DNA from: Candidatus Heimdallarchaeota archaeon AB_125
GTDB taxonomy: Archaea > Asgardarchaeota > Heimdallarchaeia > Heimdallarchaeales > Heimdallarchaeaceae
Length of the DNA: 21,753 nt
Direction: 5' to 3'
NCBI GenBank assembly: GCA_001940755.1
Contig: MEHH01000013.1
Coordinates: 1 to 21,753 of the forward strand
The notes beneath the pieces were generated by a model. It was not told the origin of the DNA and did not search any database. It worked only from the letters and a program-made list of their open reading frames with translations. Below, one piece after another: positions 1-7,272 of the stretch (position 1 is the first letter of the stretch; each line of letters begins with the position of its first letter). A program made the position numbers and the translations under genes.

Positions 1-35
1 ATAGGTTTAGCATGAATCCTGCTCTACTAATCCAT

Positions 36-656
36 TTATATAAGATTTGATGGTTTTCTACATCGCTTATTTTTACCCATAATGAAATTATAAAGCCCCG
101 CAACAATAGCTCCAAGAAGAATAGGCATAATTACTAGCCACAGATATGTCTTTGTGAATTTTGGTTTGTTTGGATTTAATAATTCTTGCCCCCATATATT
201 TTCAACACTGTAGAATCTCCCGGCTTCATTGAAATCTGCTTCAATCGCAAAAGGAAGCCCTCCATTTCTGAAAAACCCACTATCAGATAATAGAAATAGA
301 GAAAATCCTAGAATTAGTGTTATTACTGGTGCAAAGAACCAGACAAAGAATGGTTTTGCTATTAATCTTACAGCTGAATCTTGACCTGTATTTAGACCAT
401 ATGTTAAAAACACGTCCATCCAATAAGAAGGCCCTTCCCAAAAACTTCCTCCTCTGAAAGTATTTGTTAAGCCCATTATTAGAACACTGATAAACCAAGT
501 GCTTATAATGTATATCCCAAATGGAGAGTGGATCTTTTTCCAGAAATATTTTAGAGAGGCTATGAACCAATCCTTCCATACTTCCCCAAAGGAGCGAGGG
601 CTTAAATCAGTCGAACCAATTTCACTATCTTCAACTATAATTTCTTCAGTTGCCAT
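36..656 (-). CDS. Hypothetical multi-pass membrane protein
   Basis: I do not recognise this 206-residue protein. It has an acidic, soluble N-terminus (about residues 1-27), then hydrophobic segments near 45-64, 103-124 and 170-193, with a weaker one near 76-88. It ends in a short basic tail (KNKRCRKP), which suggests a cytoplasmic C-terminus. The segments between helices are rich in aromatic residues and glycine, with no visible catalytic motif. The ATG at 656 is supported by a TATA-like TTTAAAAT at about 688-695. The gene is transcribed away from the EutA-like gene at 796, so the two are divergent with separate promoters in a 139-base gap. Coding status is well supported by length and membrane pattern; function is unknown. 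Confidence 0.75.
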   Translation of the reverse strand: MATEEIIVEDSEIGSTDLSPRSFGEVWKDWFIASLKYFWKKIHSPFGIYIISTWFISVLIMGLTNTFRGGSFWEGPSYWMDVFLTYGLNTGQDSAVRLIAKPFFVWFFAPVITLILGFSLFLLSDSGFFRNGGLPFAIEADFNEAGRFYSVENIWGQELLNPNKPKFTKTYLWLVIMPILLGAIVAGLYNFIMGKNKRCRKPSNLI

Positions 657-795
657 GGCTGCTTCAATTTGTGTTTTACAATAGACATTTTAAACCTTTT
701 CTCTTCAAATGCATTTTTACGTTAAAAAAAAACCTCAACCAAAATGCTTTAAGTGTATGAAATTTTGATGCTTTTAGCGCTTAGAGGAGTTTATA

Positions 796-2229
796 ATGAG
801 TGAAGGACACACTATTTCTTTGACTAGTTGTGGAATCGACGTTGGAACAACAACTTCACACCTGATTTTCTCTAAACTTAAATTAGAGAAGATCTATACT
901 CCTAGAGGAGTAAAGTTTGAGGTTACTGAAAGAGAGATTTTGTTCAAAGGAAAGATAATTTTAACACCTCTGATTGATGGTTTAAACATAAATTATCTCA
1001 AACTTGTTGAATTCCTTAAAGAGGAATATGAAAGAGCTAATGTTTCTATGGATGATATAGACACTGGAGCTGTAATTATAACAGGTGAAAGTGCTAAGAA
1101 AGAGAATGCTGAGGATTTGGTCAAATCATTAGCCCATAAAGCAGGGAAATTTGTCTGTGCTGCAGCAGGACCGAATTTTGAATCAGTTATCGCTGCTATG
1201 GGATCTGGCGCTTCCTTGTATTCTAAGAAGGCTAAAAATACTGTGATCAATATTGATATAGGTGGAGGAACCTCAAACATAGCTATTGTTAAAGACGGTG
1301 AAGTAGTTGAAGCTTCATGTGTTAATGTAGGAGGAAGATTGTTAGCTTTCGATGATCAAAATAAAATCATCCGTATTGAAGCCCCCATTAGAAATTTAGA
1401 GGATAAAATGGGAATTAAGTTTGATTATGGACAAGTAATTTCAGAGGATCAGAAAAGAGGAATGGCGAAAATTCTTGCAGAGAGTCTTTTTGAAGTGCTG
1501 AATCAGAAAGTGGAATCGAAAATTGCAAAGAACCTTTTAATGACAAATCCCCTTGATTATCCAGGAAATATTGATGAGTTTGTTTTTTCAGGTGGAGTTG
1601 CTGAGTATATTTATAACAAAACTGACAAAGACTATGGAGATTTGGGTAAATATCTGGGTGAAGCGATTGTAAAAATAGTCAATGCACAAAACATCAAACT
1701 TCATGAGCCAACAGAACTTATTCGAGCAACAGTCATAGGTGCTGGACAATATACACTTCAAGTATCAGGTGTTACTACACATATTTCAGATCCTGAAATA
1801 CTTCCTATTCATAATATTCCAGTTCTTGAACCAAAATTGGATAATAAAAACATAACCGAAGAAAGTGTAATGAAAGCCATATTGAAGAGTTTCAATCTTT
1901 TTGACGTAAAGGAAGGAGATGAAATTATTGCTCTTTCATTCAAAGGGGCAATTGGAGGATCGTATGCAGGTTTAACTACATTTGCAAAAGGTGTAATTGA
2001 TGCAATTCCTAATACAGTTAGAATGGAAAAACCAATCATTCTAATTTTTGATAGAGATATTGGTAATTCAGTAGGTAACGTTATGAAAAGAGAAACAGAA
2101 GCTAAAGAGAACATTATTTCGGTTGATGAGATTAATGTTCAAGAGGGAGATTTTATTGATATTGATAAGCCTAAAGCTGGAGGACAAGTTGTTCCAGTTG
2201 TTGTTAAATCACTAGTCTTCTCTAATTAG
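796..2229 (+). CDS. eutA: EutA-like ethanolamine ammonia-lyase reactivating factor
   Basis: In known systems EutA uses ATP to release damaged cobalamin from ethanolamine ammonia-lyase (EutBC), restoring activity; it acts in the cytosol. The 477-residue length fits the family. The actin/Hsp70-type ATPase signatures are visible: phosphate-1 GIDVGTTTS at residues 13-21, phosphate-2 NIDIGGGTSN at about 152-161, and the adenosine-type FSGGVAEY at about 264-271. The start is ATG 796 with a good SD (GAGGAG, 784-789) and a TATA-like CTTTAAG near 747-753, so this mRNA has a leader. No eutB, eutC or other ethanolamine gene is in the window, so the client enzyme is elsewhere or different. It ends 3 bases from the convergent gamma-glutamyltransferase. 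The family call is strong; the exact client is inferred. Confidence 0.88.
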   Translation: MSEGHTISLTSCGIDVGTTTSHLIFSKLKLEKIYTPRGVKFEVTEREILFKGKIILTPLIDGLNINYLKLVEFLKEEYERANVSMDDIDTGAVIITGESAKKENAEDLVKSLAHKAGKFVCAAAGPNFESVIAAMGSGASLYSKKAKNTVINIDIGGGTSNIAIVKDGEVVEASCVNVGGRLLAFDDQNKIIRIEAPIRNLEDKMGIKFDYGQVISEDQKRGMAKILAESLFEVLNQKVESKIAKNLLMTNPLDYPGNIDEFVFSGGVAEYIYNKTDKDYGDLGKYLGEAIVKIVNAQNIKLHEPTELIRATVIGAGQYTLQVSGVTTHISDPEILPIHNIPVLEPKLDNKNITEESVMKAILKSFNLFDVKEGDEIIALSFKGAIGGSYAGLTTFAKGVIDAIPNTVRMEKPIILIFDRDIGNSVGNVMKRETEAKENIISVDEINVQEGDFIDIDKPKAGGQVVPVVVKSLVFSN

Positions 2230-2232
2230 AGA

Positions 2233-3846
2233 TTACCATGCAATTGCTATTCCATCAGCTCTTGGACTTGTTCCACCACACAATACTCCAGTTTTTGGAT
2301 TTCGTTTTATAATTTGACCTCTTCCGAAGATCATTCTTGCTAAACCTGATGTGGGAACAATATCATGTCCCATTCGACTCAAAGTACTCATTATGGATTC
2401 ATCAATGCCTTCTTCAAGAGCCACTGTTCCACCACTTGTTCCATCTCTTATACTGAATCTAGGTGCATTGAGTGCTTGTTGAGGGTTCATTTCAAAATCA
2501 ACCATATTAACAATAACTTGAGCATGTCCTTGAGGTTGATTAAATCCTCCCATTACACCGAAGCTTGCATAAAGTTCCCCGTCTTTTGTAGCCATCCCTG
2601 GAATAATCGTATGGTATGGTCTTTTATTAGGAGCTAGAACATTAGGGTGATTTTCTTCTAATGTAAAGTTAGCTCCTCTGTTCTGAAGAGTAAACCCGCA
2701 ACCTTGAGGTACTAAACCGGTACCAAAGCCCATATAATTCGAATTGATGAAACTACAAGCATTCCCGTCACCATCAGCAACAGAGAAGTAAACAGTGTCT
2801 GAACTTGTAAATGGTGATCCTTGTTTAGTATCTATAGAGGCTTTAGTTAAATCAATTAGTTTTCGTCTCTCTGCTGCATAGTTTTTAGAAATTAGCTCAT
2901 TAATTGGGACATCTACAACATCAGGGTCTGCAACATACCATCGAGTATCTGCAAAAGCTATTCTCATAGCTTCTATCATTACATGCAAATGCTCTTTTGA
3001 GGAGTGCTTCATATTTGATATGTCAAATTCTTCTATAATATTCAAAGCTATAAGAGCAGTAATGCCTTGTCCATTGGGAGGAATTTCATATACATCTACT
3101 CCTCTATAATTAGTAGATATTGGCATATCAAATGTGTTGGAATGATTCTTCAAATCATCTAGGGACATTACTCCATCTAAAGATTGTATGATTTCAACAA
3201 TTGCATCTGCAATTCTTCCCTCGTAAAATCCTTGTTTTCCATGTTCCACTAATGTGTGGAAAGTTTGAGCTAAAGTTGGGTTTTTCATGATTTCCCCCTC
3301 TTTAGGAGCTTCACCATTAAGGAGTATCTCCTCTCCATAAGGCCCTTTCTTAATCAATTGTTCACTTCGCTTCCAAGCTAAAGCTGTAAATTGAGCTACT
3401 GGAAATCCTCCTTCAGCTAATTCAATTGCAGGAGTAAGAACTTCTTCCATTGACATTGTTCCAAACTTATCTATTGTATCAACCCAACCAGCAGCTGCTC
3501 CTGGGACAGTGATAGTATGAATGCTAAGTGGTGGTAATGAATCTGTTAAACCTTGATGAGCTAGAATCTCTAGATTCAATTCTGAAGGAGCTCTTCCACT
3601 AGCATTTAGACCAAAGACAGTTTTTTGGTTAGCATCATAAAACAAACAGAAACAATCTCCACCTATTCCAGTAGAGCAAGGTTCAGTAACATTCAACGCT
3701 GCAGCTGTTGCAACAGCTGCATCTGCTGCATTTCCTCCTAGTTGAAGTATTCTCATGCCTGCTTCAGATGCCAAAGGCTGACTTGATGCAACGATTCCTC
3801 GTTTTCCATAAACAGGGGAACGATAAGAATCAAATTTCAAACTCAT
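2233..3846 (-). CDS. Gamma-glutamyltransferase family protein (YwrD-like)
   Basis: This N-terminal nucleophile hydrolase family cleaves gamma-glutamyl bonds (glutathione and related amides) after self-cleavage into large and small subunits. The N-terminus (VASSQPLASEAG..LGGNAADAA) and TGIGGD are typical of the large subunit. The self-cleavage/catalytic threonine is in SSDTVYFSVADGDGN, at about residue 351 counted from ATG 3846. The oxyanion/substrate glycines appear in MGGFNQPQGH. The threonine context (DTVYF, then INSNYMGFGTG) resembles the cytosolic YwrD-type branch rather than secreted GGT, and there is no signal peptide. The frame stays open to a TTG at 3870. ATG 3846 is preferred because TTTATTTG (about 3866-3874) sits at TATA distance and would give a leaderless mRNA. 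Substrate is uncertain; an amidohydrolase such as the HpxW type is the main alternative. Confidence 0.9.
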   Translation of the reverse strand: MSLKFDSYRSPVYGKRGIVASSQPLASEAGMRILQLGGNAADAAVATAAALNVTEPCSTGIGGDCFCLFYDANQKTVFGLNASGRAPSELNLEILAHQGLTDSLPPLSIHTITVPGAAAGWVDTIDKFGTMSMEEVLTPAIELAEGGFPVAQFTALAWKRSEQLIKKGPYGEEILLNGEAPKEGEIMKNPTLAQTFHTLVEHGKQGFYEGRIADAIVEIIQSLDGVMSLDDLKNHSNTFDMPISTNYRGVDVYEIPPNGQGITALIALNIIEEFDISNMKHSSKEHLHVMIEAMRIAFADTRWYVADPDVVDVPINELISKNYAAERRKLIDLTKASIDTKQGSPFTSSDTVYFSVADGDGNACSFINSNYMGFGTGLVPQGCGFTLQNRGANFTLEENHPNVLAPNKRPYHTIIPGMATKDGELYASFGVMGGFNQPQGHAQVIVNMVDFEMNPQQALNAPRFSIRDGTSGGTVALEEGIDESIMSTLSRMGHDIVPTSGLARMIFGRGQIIKRNPKTGVLCGGTSPRADGIAIAW

Positions 3847-3896
3847 GGTGACAAAATAAATTAGCCTCAAATAAACCTAATGGTTAATTCTTATCA

Positions 3897-4694
3897 TCAT
3901 TGTTGGAAGAATTCATTAAGCATTTGAAAAAACTTGAGTCTATCCCAGTCAATTTCATCTATCCCATAATCCTCTAAGAAGTATTTTATCCATTCTTCCC
4001 CATAGTTATAACCTATACTCCAGATTACAGCTGCAAGATCAAAATATCTATCGTTTATACCTCCCCAAGACCAGTCTACAAACCCGCTTAAATTACCCTC
4101 TTTGATTAATATGTTTGGTAAACAATAATCCCCATGAGAAAAAACAAGATCATAGTTATTTGGTTTTAATTTTATAACTTCTTCAAGCAACTGTTCAGGA
4201 GTTTTATCAGACCATCTGTTATCGAACTGACTTGGATTAATATCTCCTTTATCTATTCTTTCCTTCGCTAGTCGCAGTAACCTATCTGGTGAATTGTCTA
4301 GAGGACATTCAGATATGGGGATTGAATGTATTTTTCTCAAGCCTTCTGCTAAAATCTCAATATTTATTCGCTTCTCATCATCAGTTTCAGCAAGATGTGA
4401 AACCTTCCCTTGTATTTCGGATATCACAAGAAATTCCAAACCTTCTTTCTTTCTAAAGTAAATCACTTCAGGAACTTCTAGTTTCTGCGATAACCATTCA
4501 ATGATAATCTTTTCTTTTTCTAAGCTAAAAATAGAATCGACTTTATTGATTTTGAGATAAAGAGTTTCTTCTTTGTTATTCCATCTGAAAACCTTAGCTT
4601 TAGAACAACCTGTCTTATTTTTCTCCCAAGTAGACTTTCCTATGATTTTCTTCAAATCCTCTGGAAGTTCTTTTTGCCATGTCTCCTTATCCAT
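3897..4694 (-). CDS. APH(3')-like aminoglycoside/small-molecule phosphotransferase
   Basis: This is an ATP-dependent kinase of the protein-kinase-like APH fold. At 265 residues it matches full-length APH(3') enzymes, and the key residues are present: ATP-site lysine K48 (LYLKI), helix-C glutamate E66, catalytic loop HGDYCLPN at 187-194 (D189, N194), and the metal-binding D207 in GFVDWSWGG followed by DRYFDLA. The C-terminus (LNEFFQQ) aligns with the usual end of the family, so it is not truncated. It may phosphorylate aminoglycoside 3'-hydroxyls, but the host is archaeal and the natural substrate could be another hydroxylated metabolite. It lies 50 bases upstream of the gamma-glutamyltransferase on the same strand, with a TATA-like box before each gene. 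Acquisition from bacteria is plausible but unproven. Confidence 0.88.
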   Translation of the reverse strand: MDKETWQKELPEDLKKIIGKSTWEKNKTGCSKAKVFRWNNKEETLYLKINKVDSIFSLEKEKIIIEWLSQKLEVPEVIYFRKKEGLEFLVISEIQGKVSHLAETDDEKRINIEILAEGLRKIHSIPISECPLDNSPDRLLRLAKERIDKGDINPSQFDNRWSDKTPEQLLEEVIKLKPNNYDLVFSHGDYCLPNILIKEGNLSGFVDWSWGGINDRYFDLAAVIWSIGYNYGEEWIKYFLEDYGIDEIDWDRLKFFQMLNEFFQQ

Positions 4695-4770
4695 TAATAT
4701 CAGTATTAGGTCTAAGTTATATTCTTAATATATTTTGGGCTTTAACTAAAATTTTCGTGAATAGTCAAAA

Positions 4771-5448
4771 CTAGTATTTACATCCACAAAATGAACAGTA
4801 ATTCTCTCCAAAATATCCAGAACCATTACAATTAGAACATATCTTGAACCTCTTGTTGGTCTCTTTTGTGCTTTTTGAATCAACTGAGTATTCTTCTATT
4901 TGAAGTGGTTTTCCTGCTTCTTCTTTATGAGTAGACGACTTAGTGCTTTTTGCAAACAGGATTGTTGTACCCAAAATACCAGGAAATAAAATTGCACCAG
5001 CAATGCCTAAAGATATCCAGCGTTTATTACTCCCTAAAGTTGTAGTACTACCAAAAAATGGTTCATCTTGTATAGTGACCAGTACATGAACGTTAATAAT
5101 ACTATCTTGATTATCTAAAATTATATAGTAGGGTACGCCAGTAACTAGATCACAGCTAACTTCTGTGGATTTCTTATTATACACAACCAACTCCTTAGAC
5201 GCACTAAGCCCATCTTTCCATCTAATATAATTTGGTGAATCAAAAACTATGAGTGTTATATCATGGTCTTCTACAACATCTAACCGAATATATATCTGTG
5301 AGCTTGCATCTGGTGTATGCATCCAACCATTATAGGACCCAGCGTAAACTATTCGGGTTTCATTCCTTATTATTTCAGCTTTAGCAAAATTAGATATAAC
5401 AAAAAAAGACATGAGTAGAACCAGAATGAAAATTATTCTCTTTCTCAA
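4771..5448 (-). CDS. Secreted-domain/single-TM protein with C-terminal zinc ribbon
   Basis: This 225-residue protein is not assignable to a named family. It starts with a clear signal peptide (MRKRIIFILVLLMSFFVIS, cleavage near 24), then a beta-rich outside domain of about 115 residues (YIRLDVVEDHDITLIVFD; VPYYIILDNQDS) resembling pre-peptidase-type beta-sandwiches. A membrane helix at about 144-166 follows, then a charged cytoplasmic linker and a zinc-ribbon-like end with cysteines C204, C207, C218, C221 and C223 (CSNC..CSFCGC). The start is TTG 5448; the next methionine lies inside the signal hydrophobic stretch and would lose the basic n-region, so TTG is preferred. Architecture suggests linking an extracellular ligand or protein to something inside. 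It is divergent from the decayed fragment at 5507. Confidence 0.75.
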   Translation of the reverse strand: MRKRIIFILVLLMSFFVISNFAKAEIIRNETRIVYAGSYNGWMHTPDASSQIYIRLDVVEDHDITLIVFDSPNYIRWKDGLSASKELVVYNKKSTEVSCDLVTGVPYYIILDNQDSIINVHVLVTIQDEPFFGSTTTLGSNKRWISLGIAGAILFPGILGTTILFAKSTKSSTHKEEAGKPLQIEEYSVDSKSTKETNKRFKICSNCNGSGYFGENYCSFCGCKY

Positions 5449-5506
5449 TCTAAATACAGCCCCGCTGACTTATCTATCATATATCTTTGGCAAATCATTC
5501 TTATAT

Positions 5507-5728
5507 ATGTTTGCTAATCCTAGTTCAGGATTCTGGGAATTGATCTGGAAATGATGGTTTACAATCTTTGGAGGTACTATCTTCTTAGGAGTTACCTCAC
5601 TCTTCTTCAGAAAATACAAAAGAAGATTCCTTGAGAAAAACAGCAGAAAGAAGATATTCGCTACTTTGACGGATTATATGCAAATTTCTAAAGTCGATAT
5701 CTTATTTATCTCATTGAGAGAAAAATAG
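5507..5728 (+). pseudogene. Decayed membrane-protein fragment with in-frame TGA
   Basis: This frame reads as a coherent membrane-protein tail: MFANPSSGFWELIWK, then a TGA stop at 5552-5554, then WFTIFGGTIFLGVTSLFF (one membrane helix), a basic stop-transfer FRKYKRRFLEKNSRKK, and a soluble end, with TAG at 5726-5728. The helix followed by a strong positive cluster is characteristic of a real type I membrane anchor, yet no start codon lies between the TGA and the helix. The simplest reading is the remnant of the 3' end of a gene broken by a stop and loss of its upstream part. Recoding of TGA (selenocysteine) is an alternative, but no SECIS-like structure was identified. The stretch 5449-5823 holds no intact gene. 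Confidence 0.4.
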
Positions 5729-5823
5729 TAAAATGACCCATGTTCTTGGATAGGGATATATTCGAGAAGGTAGTTTACAATAAGGTAACCTCATGATGAA
5801 GTAAGAACTATTAAGATTACCTT

Positions 5824-6168
5824 TTAACTGCAAAACTTTAGAACCAATTCATATAAGTCAAGATATTCAGAAATTATTCTGTTCCATTTCTCTTCCGAAT
5901 TAGTAGTCTCTAATAATCTAGCAATTCTAGTGATTTGATTACTTATATCTATATCACAATGAAGTTCTAATTCTCCTCCAAAGACATGTAACAGATTTCT
6001 AACTCCACAATTATACTCAACTAATCCAAATTTGAGTTTGAAAGTTTCACTTATGATTTTGTTCAATTGTCTCAATTTTATCCTCATCATTAAGAGAAAT
6101 GATTCTGGATTAATTTCTGACATTCTTTTAGCCTTGGCACCCCATACCAACATTTTCTCAATACCCAA
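5824..6168 (-). CDS. Small helical protein of unknown function, divergent from TetR regulator
   Basis: This protein of about 114 residues is not recognised. It appears mostly helical and soluble, with two cysteines in the middle (EYNCGVRN, LHCDID) and a C-terminal cysteine (KFCS). The frame opens with TTG 6168; ATG 6153 is an alternative giving 109 residues. A TATA-like TTTATAAAAG on this strand (6196-6205) predicts a transcript starting near 6174, compatible with either. It is head to head with the TetR-family gene and shares the palindrome at 6214-6230, so it is probably a target of that regulator. That would make it the response gene of a small ligand-sensing switch, but its role cannot be read from sequence. 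Confidence 0.6.
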   Translation of the reverse strand: MGIEKMLVWGAKAKRMSEINPESFLLMMRIKLRQLNKIISETFKLKFGLVEYNCGVRNLLHVFGGELELHCDIDISNQITRIARLLETTNSEEKWNRIISEYLDLYELVLKFCS

Positions 6169-6213
6169 TCAATGAATGTCCCTCCTCGGGTTGAGCTTTT
6201 ATAAATATTTCTA

Positions 6214-6230
6214 AATGAACGCCGTTCATT
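6214..6230. promoter_or_regulatory. Perfect 17-bp palindrome, probable TetR-family operator
   Basis: AATGAACGCCGTTCATT is a perfect inverted repeat (8-base arms around a central C). It lies 38 bases before the TetR-family ATG and between two divergent TATA-like boxes (minus strand 6196-6205; plus strand 6238-6246). Half-sites of the form TGAAC/GTTCA at this size are typical of dimeric TetR repressors. Binding here would block TBP/TFB access to one or both promoters. Confidence 0.75.
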
Positions 6231-6267
6231 AAAAAACTTTATTTATCACTACAATTTTGTTTATTCG

Positions 6268-6909
6268 ATGAGCAAAAGTAGAGCGAGGTCACAAGAAGCA
6301 AAAGATAAACAGATTAAACGCATTATTTATGAAGCTAGAGATTTGTTTTTCGATGCTGGTACATCAGGATTTAGCATGAGAGCACTAGCTAAGCGTCTAG
6401 ATATGTCTCAAAGTAACCTGTACAATTACTATTCGAATAAGAGACAACTCTGGTATGAGATTATGACACATGATTTTTCAGAATTAGAAAATAAAATCCA
6501 AGAAATAGTTATGTACCACGAAGGAAATTTTCTAGCACTACTAGTAAAACTTGCAGAATTCTATTTCAATTTTGCTGAATCAAATTATAGAAGATATAAA
6601 TTGATGTTTGTACTCCCTCCTCCTCCAGTTGATTCTCAGGATGCTGAAGAAGAAAAATTCGAACCTCAGTCAATCTTAATGCTTCTTAATTTGTTAGAGA
6701 CCGCTATTACTCAGGGATTAATAAAGAATATTGATGCTAAAAAAATGTCTTTGTATCTTTGGTCAGTGATTCATGGTACCGTTTTGATAACAAACACTAT
6801 AGTTTTTGATCCAAAATCTGAGATTTCTACTTTTGGATCGAAAGAAGAATTTAGAACATTTGTTATTGAACAACTAAAGGATCAATTATCTCAAGCATTT
6901 TCTGAATAA
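6268..6909 (+). CDS. TetR/AcrR-family transcriptional regulator
   Basis: This is a one-component DNA-binding repressor that senses a small hydrophobic ligand. The 213 residues begin with a basic arm (MSKSRARSQEAKDKQIKRII) and the TetR N-terminal domain. The helix-turn-helix is at about residues 36-60, reading FSMRALAKRLDMSQSNLYNYY, with the family-typical YNYYSNKRQLW after it. The rest is an all-helical ligand/dimerisation domain with a proline run (PPPPVD) near 119-124. ATG 6268 follows a TATA-like TTTATTTA (6238-6246) at a distance that would give a leaderless or nearly leaderless mRNA. The palindrome at 6214-6230 next to its own promoter implies autoregulation together with the divergent gene. 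No transporter sits adjacent, so the ligand is unknown. Confidence 0.9.
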   Translation: MSKSRARSQEAKDKQIKRIIYEARDLFFDAGTSGFSMRALAKRLDMSQSNLYNYYSNKRQLWYEIMTHDFSELENKIQEIVMYHEGNFLALLVKLAEFYFNFAESNYRRYKLMFVLPPPPVDSQDAEEEKFEPQSILMLLNLLETAITQGLIKNIDAKKMSLYLWSVIHGTVLITNTIVFDPKSEISTFGSKEEFRTFVIEQLKDQLSQAFSE

Positions 6910-7012
6910 AATTTAAACAACAAATATTTTCACAAAGGATCGGTGGAAGTGAAAGGTAAAACTCCTAACAGCTAAAGAAATGAAATTTCAGCCATCATTC
7001 TAATCTTTGGAA

Positions 7013-7166
7013 CGAAACAATATATAAGTGCGTGAAGAGGAGAGAAAATTAAGGTGTAGGAAGGAAAATTGAAATTAGTCCATCTAAATCTTGCTGAAAC
7101 CTTAGAGGAATCCTTCCGCGCCCTTTTCCCTTCACAACAATAGCTCCTTTTGTTATTTTTAATCTT
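7013..7166 (+). ncRNA. Candidate small RNA locus (strong promoter, stem, T-rich end)
   Basis: A BRE-like CGAAAC followed by TATA AATATATAAG (7013-7028) is among the best promoters in the window, yet no gene follows at the right distance. The predicted start near 7050 is exactly where a long stem begins: AAGG (7051-7054) with CCTT (7122-7125), a 4x4 internal loop, then GGAAGGA (7059-7065) with TCCTTCC (7111-7117). T-rich tracts follow (7148-7160). The minus strand here can be read as about 45 codons with an AbrB-like ring (KGRGRIPLRFQ) but lacks a usable start, so a gene remnant is the alternative. The rest of the gap 6910-7272 shows nothing else apart from the promoter of the 59-aa gene. Confidence 0.3.
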
Positions 7167-7239
7167 CTTGAGAAATAACTGGTATTTCATTAATATTACA
7201 TACAATTAATAAAGAAAATTCATGAGTTTATAATGTAAA

Positions 7240-7258
7240 TTCAATATATAATATTGAA
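7240..7258. promoter_or_regulatory. Palindrome enclosing the TATA box of the 59-aa gene
   Basis: TTCAATATATAATATTGAA has 8-base inverted arms around a 3-base centre, and its middle is the TATA box for the gene starting at 7273 (about 24-27 bases downstream, predicting a leaderless mRNA). A protein bound to the palindrome would directly exclude TBP. Confidence 0.45.
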
Positions 7259-7272
7259 AAAAGGCGATTTCG

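Noticed and set aside
5552..5554. TGA as a selenocysteine codon
   Set aside because: The residue would fall just before a membrane helix, no redox motif surrounds it and no SECIS-like hairpin was found; decay is simpler.
5781..5823. Inverted repeat AAGGTAA...TTACCTT as a terminator
   Set aside because: The loop is 29 bases and the tail has only four T on one strand; too weak to call.
7111..7140. H/ACA or C/D guide RNA in the candidate small-RNA locus
   Set aside because: An ACA follows the stem but at the wrong distance, no pseudouridylation pocket of proper size is seen, and box C is missing.
7049..7182. AbrB-like minus-strand peptide (KGRGRIPLRFQ)
   Set aside because: No usable start codon near the open frame start and only a vague likeness to the AbrB/SpoVT pattern; kept only as an alternative to the candidate RNA.
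6972..7205. Minus-strand 77-codon open frame
   Set aside because: Composition is implausible and it lies out of frame with the more coding-like minus-strand reading; the promoter and stem on the plus strand are a better explanation.
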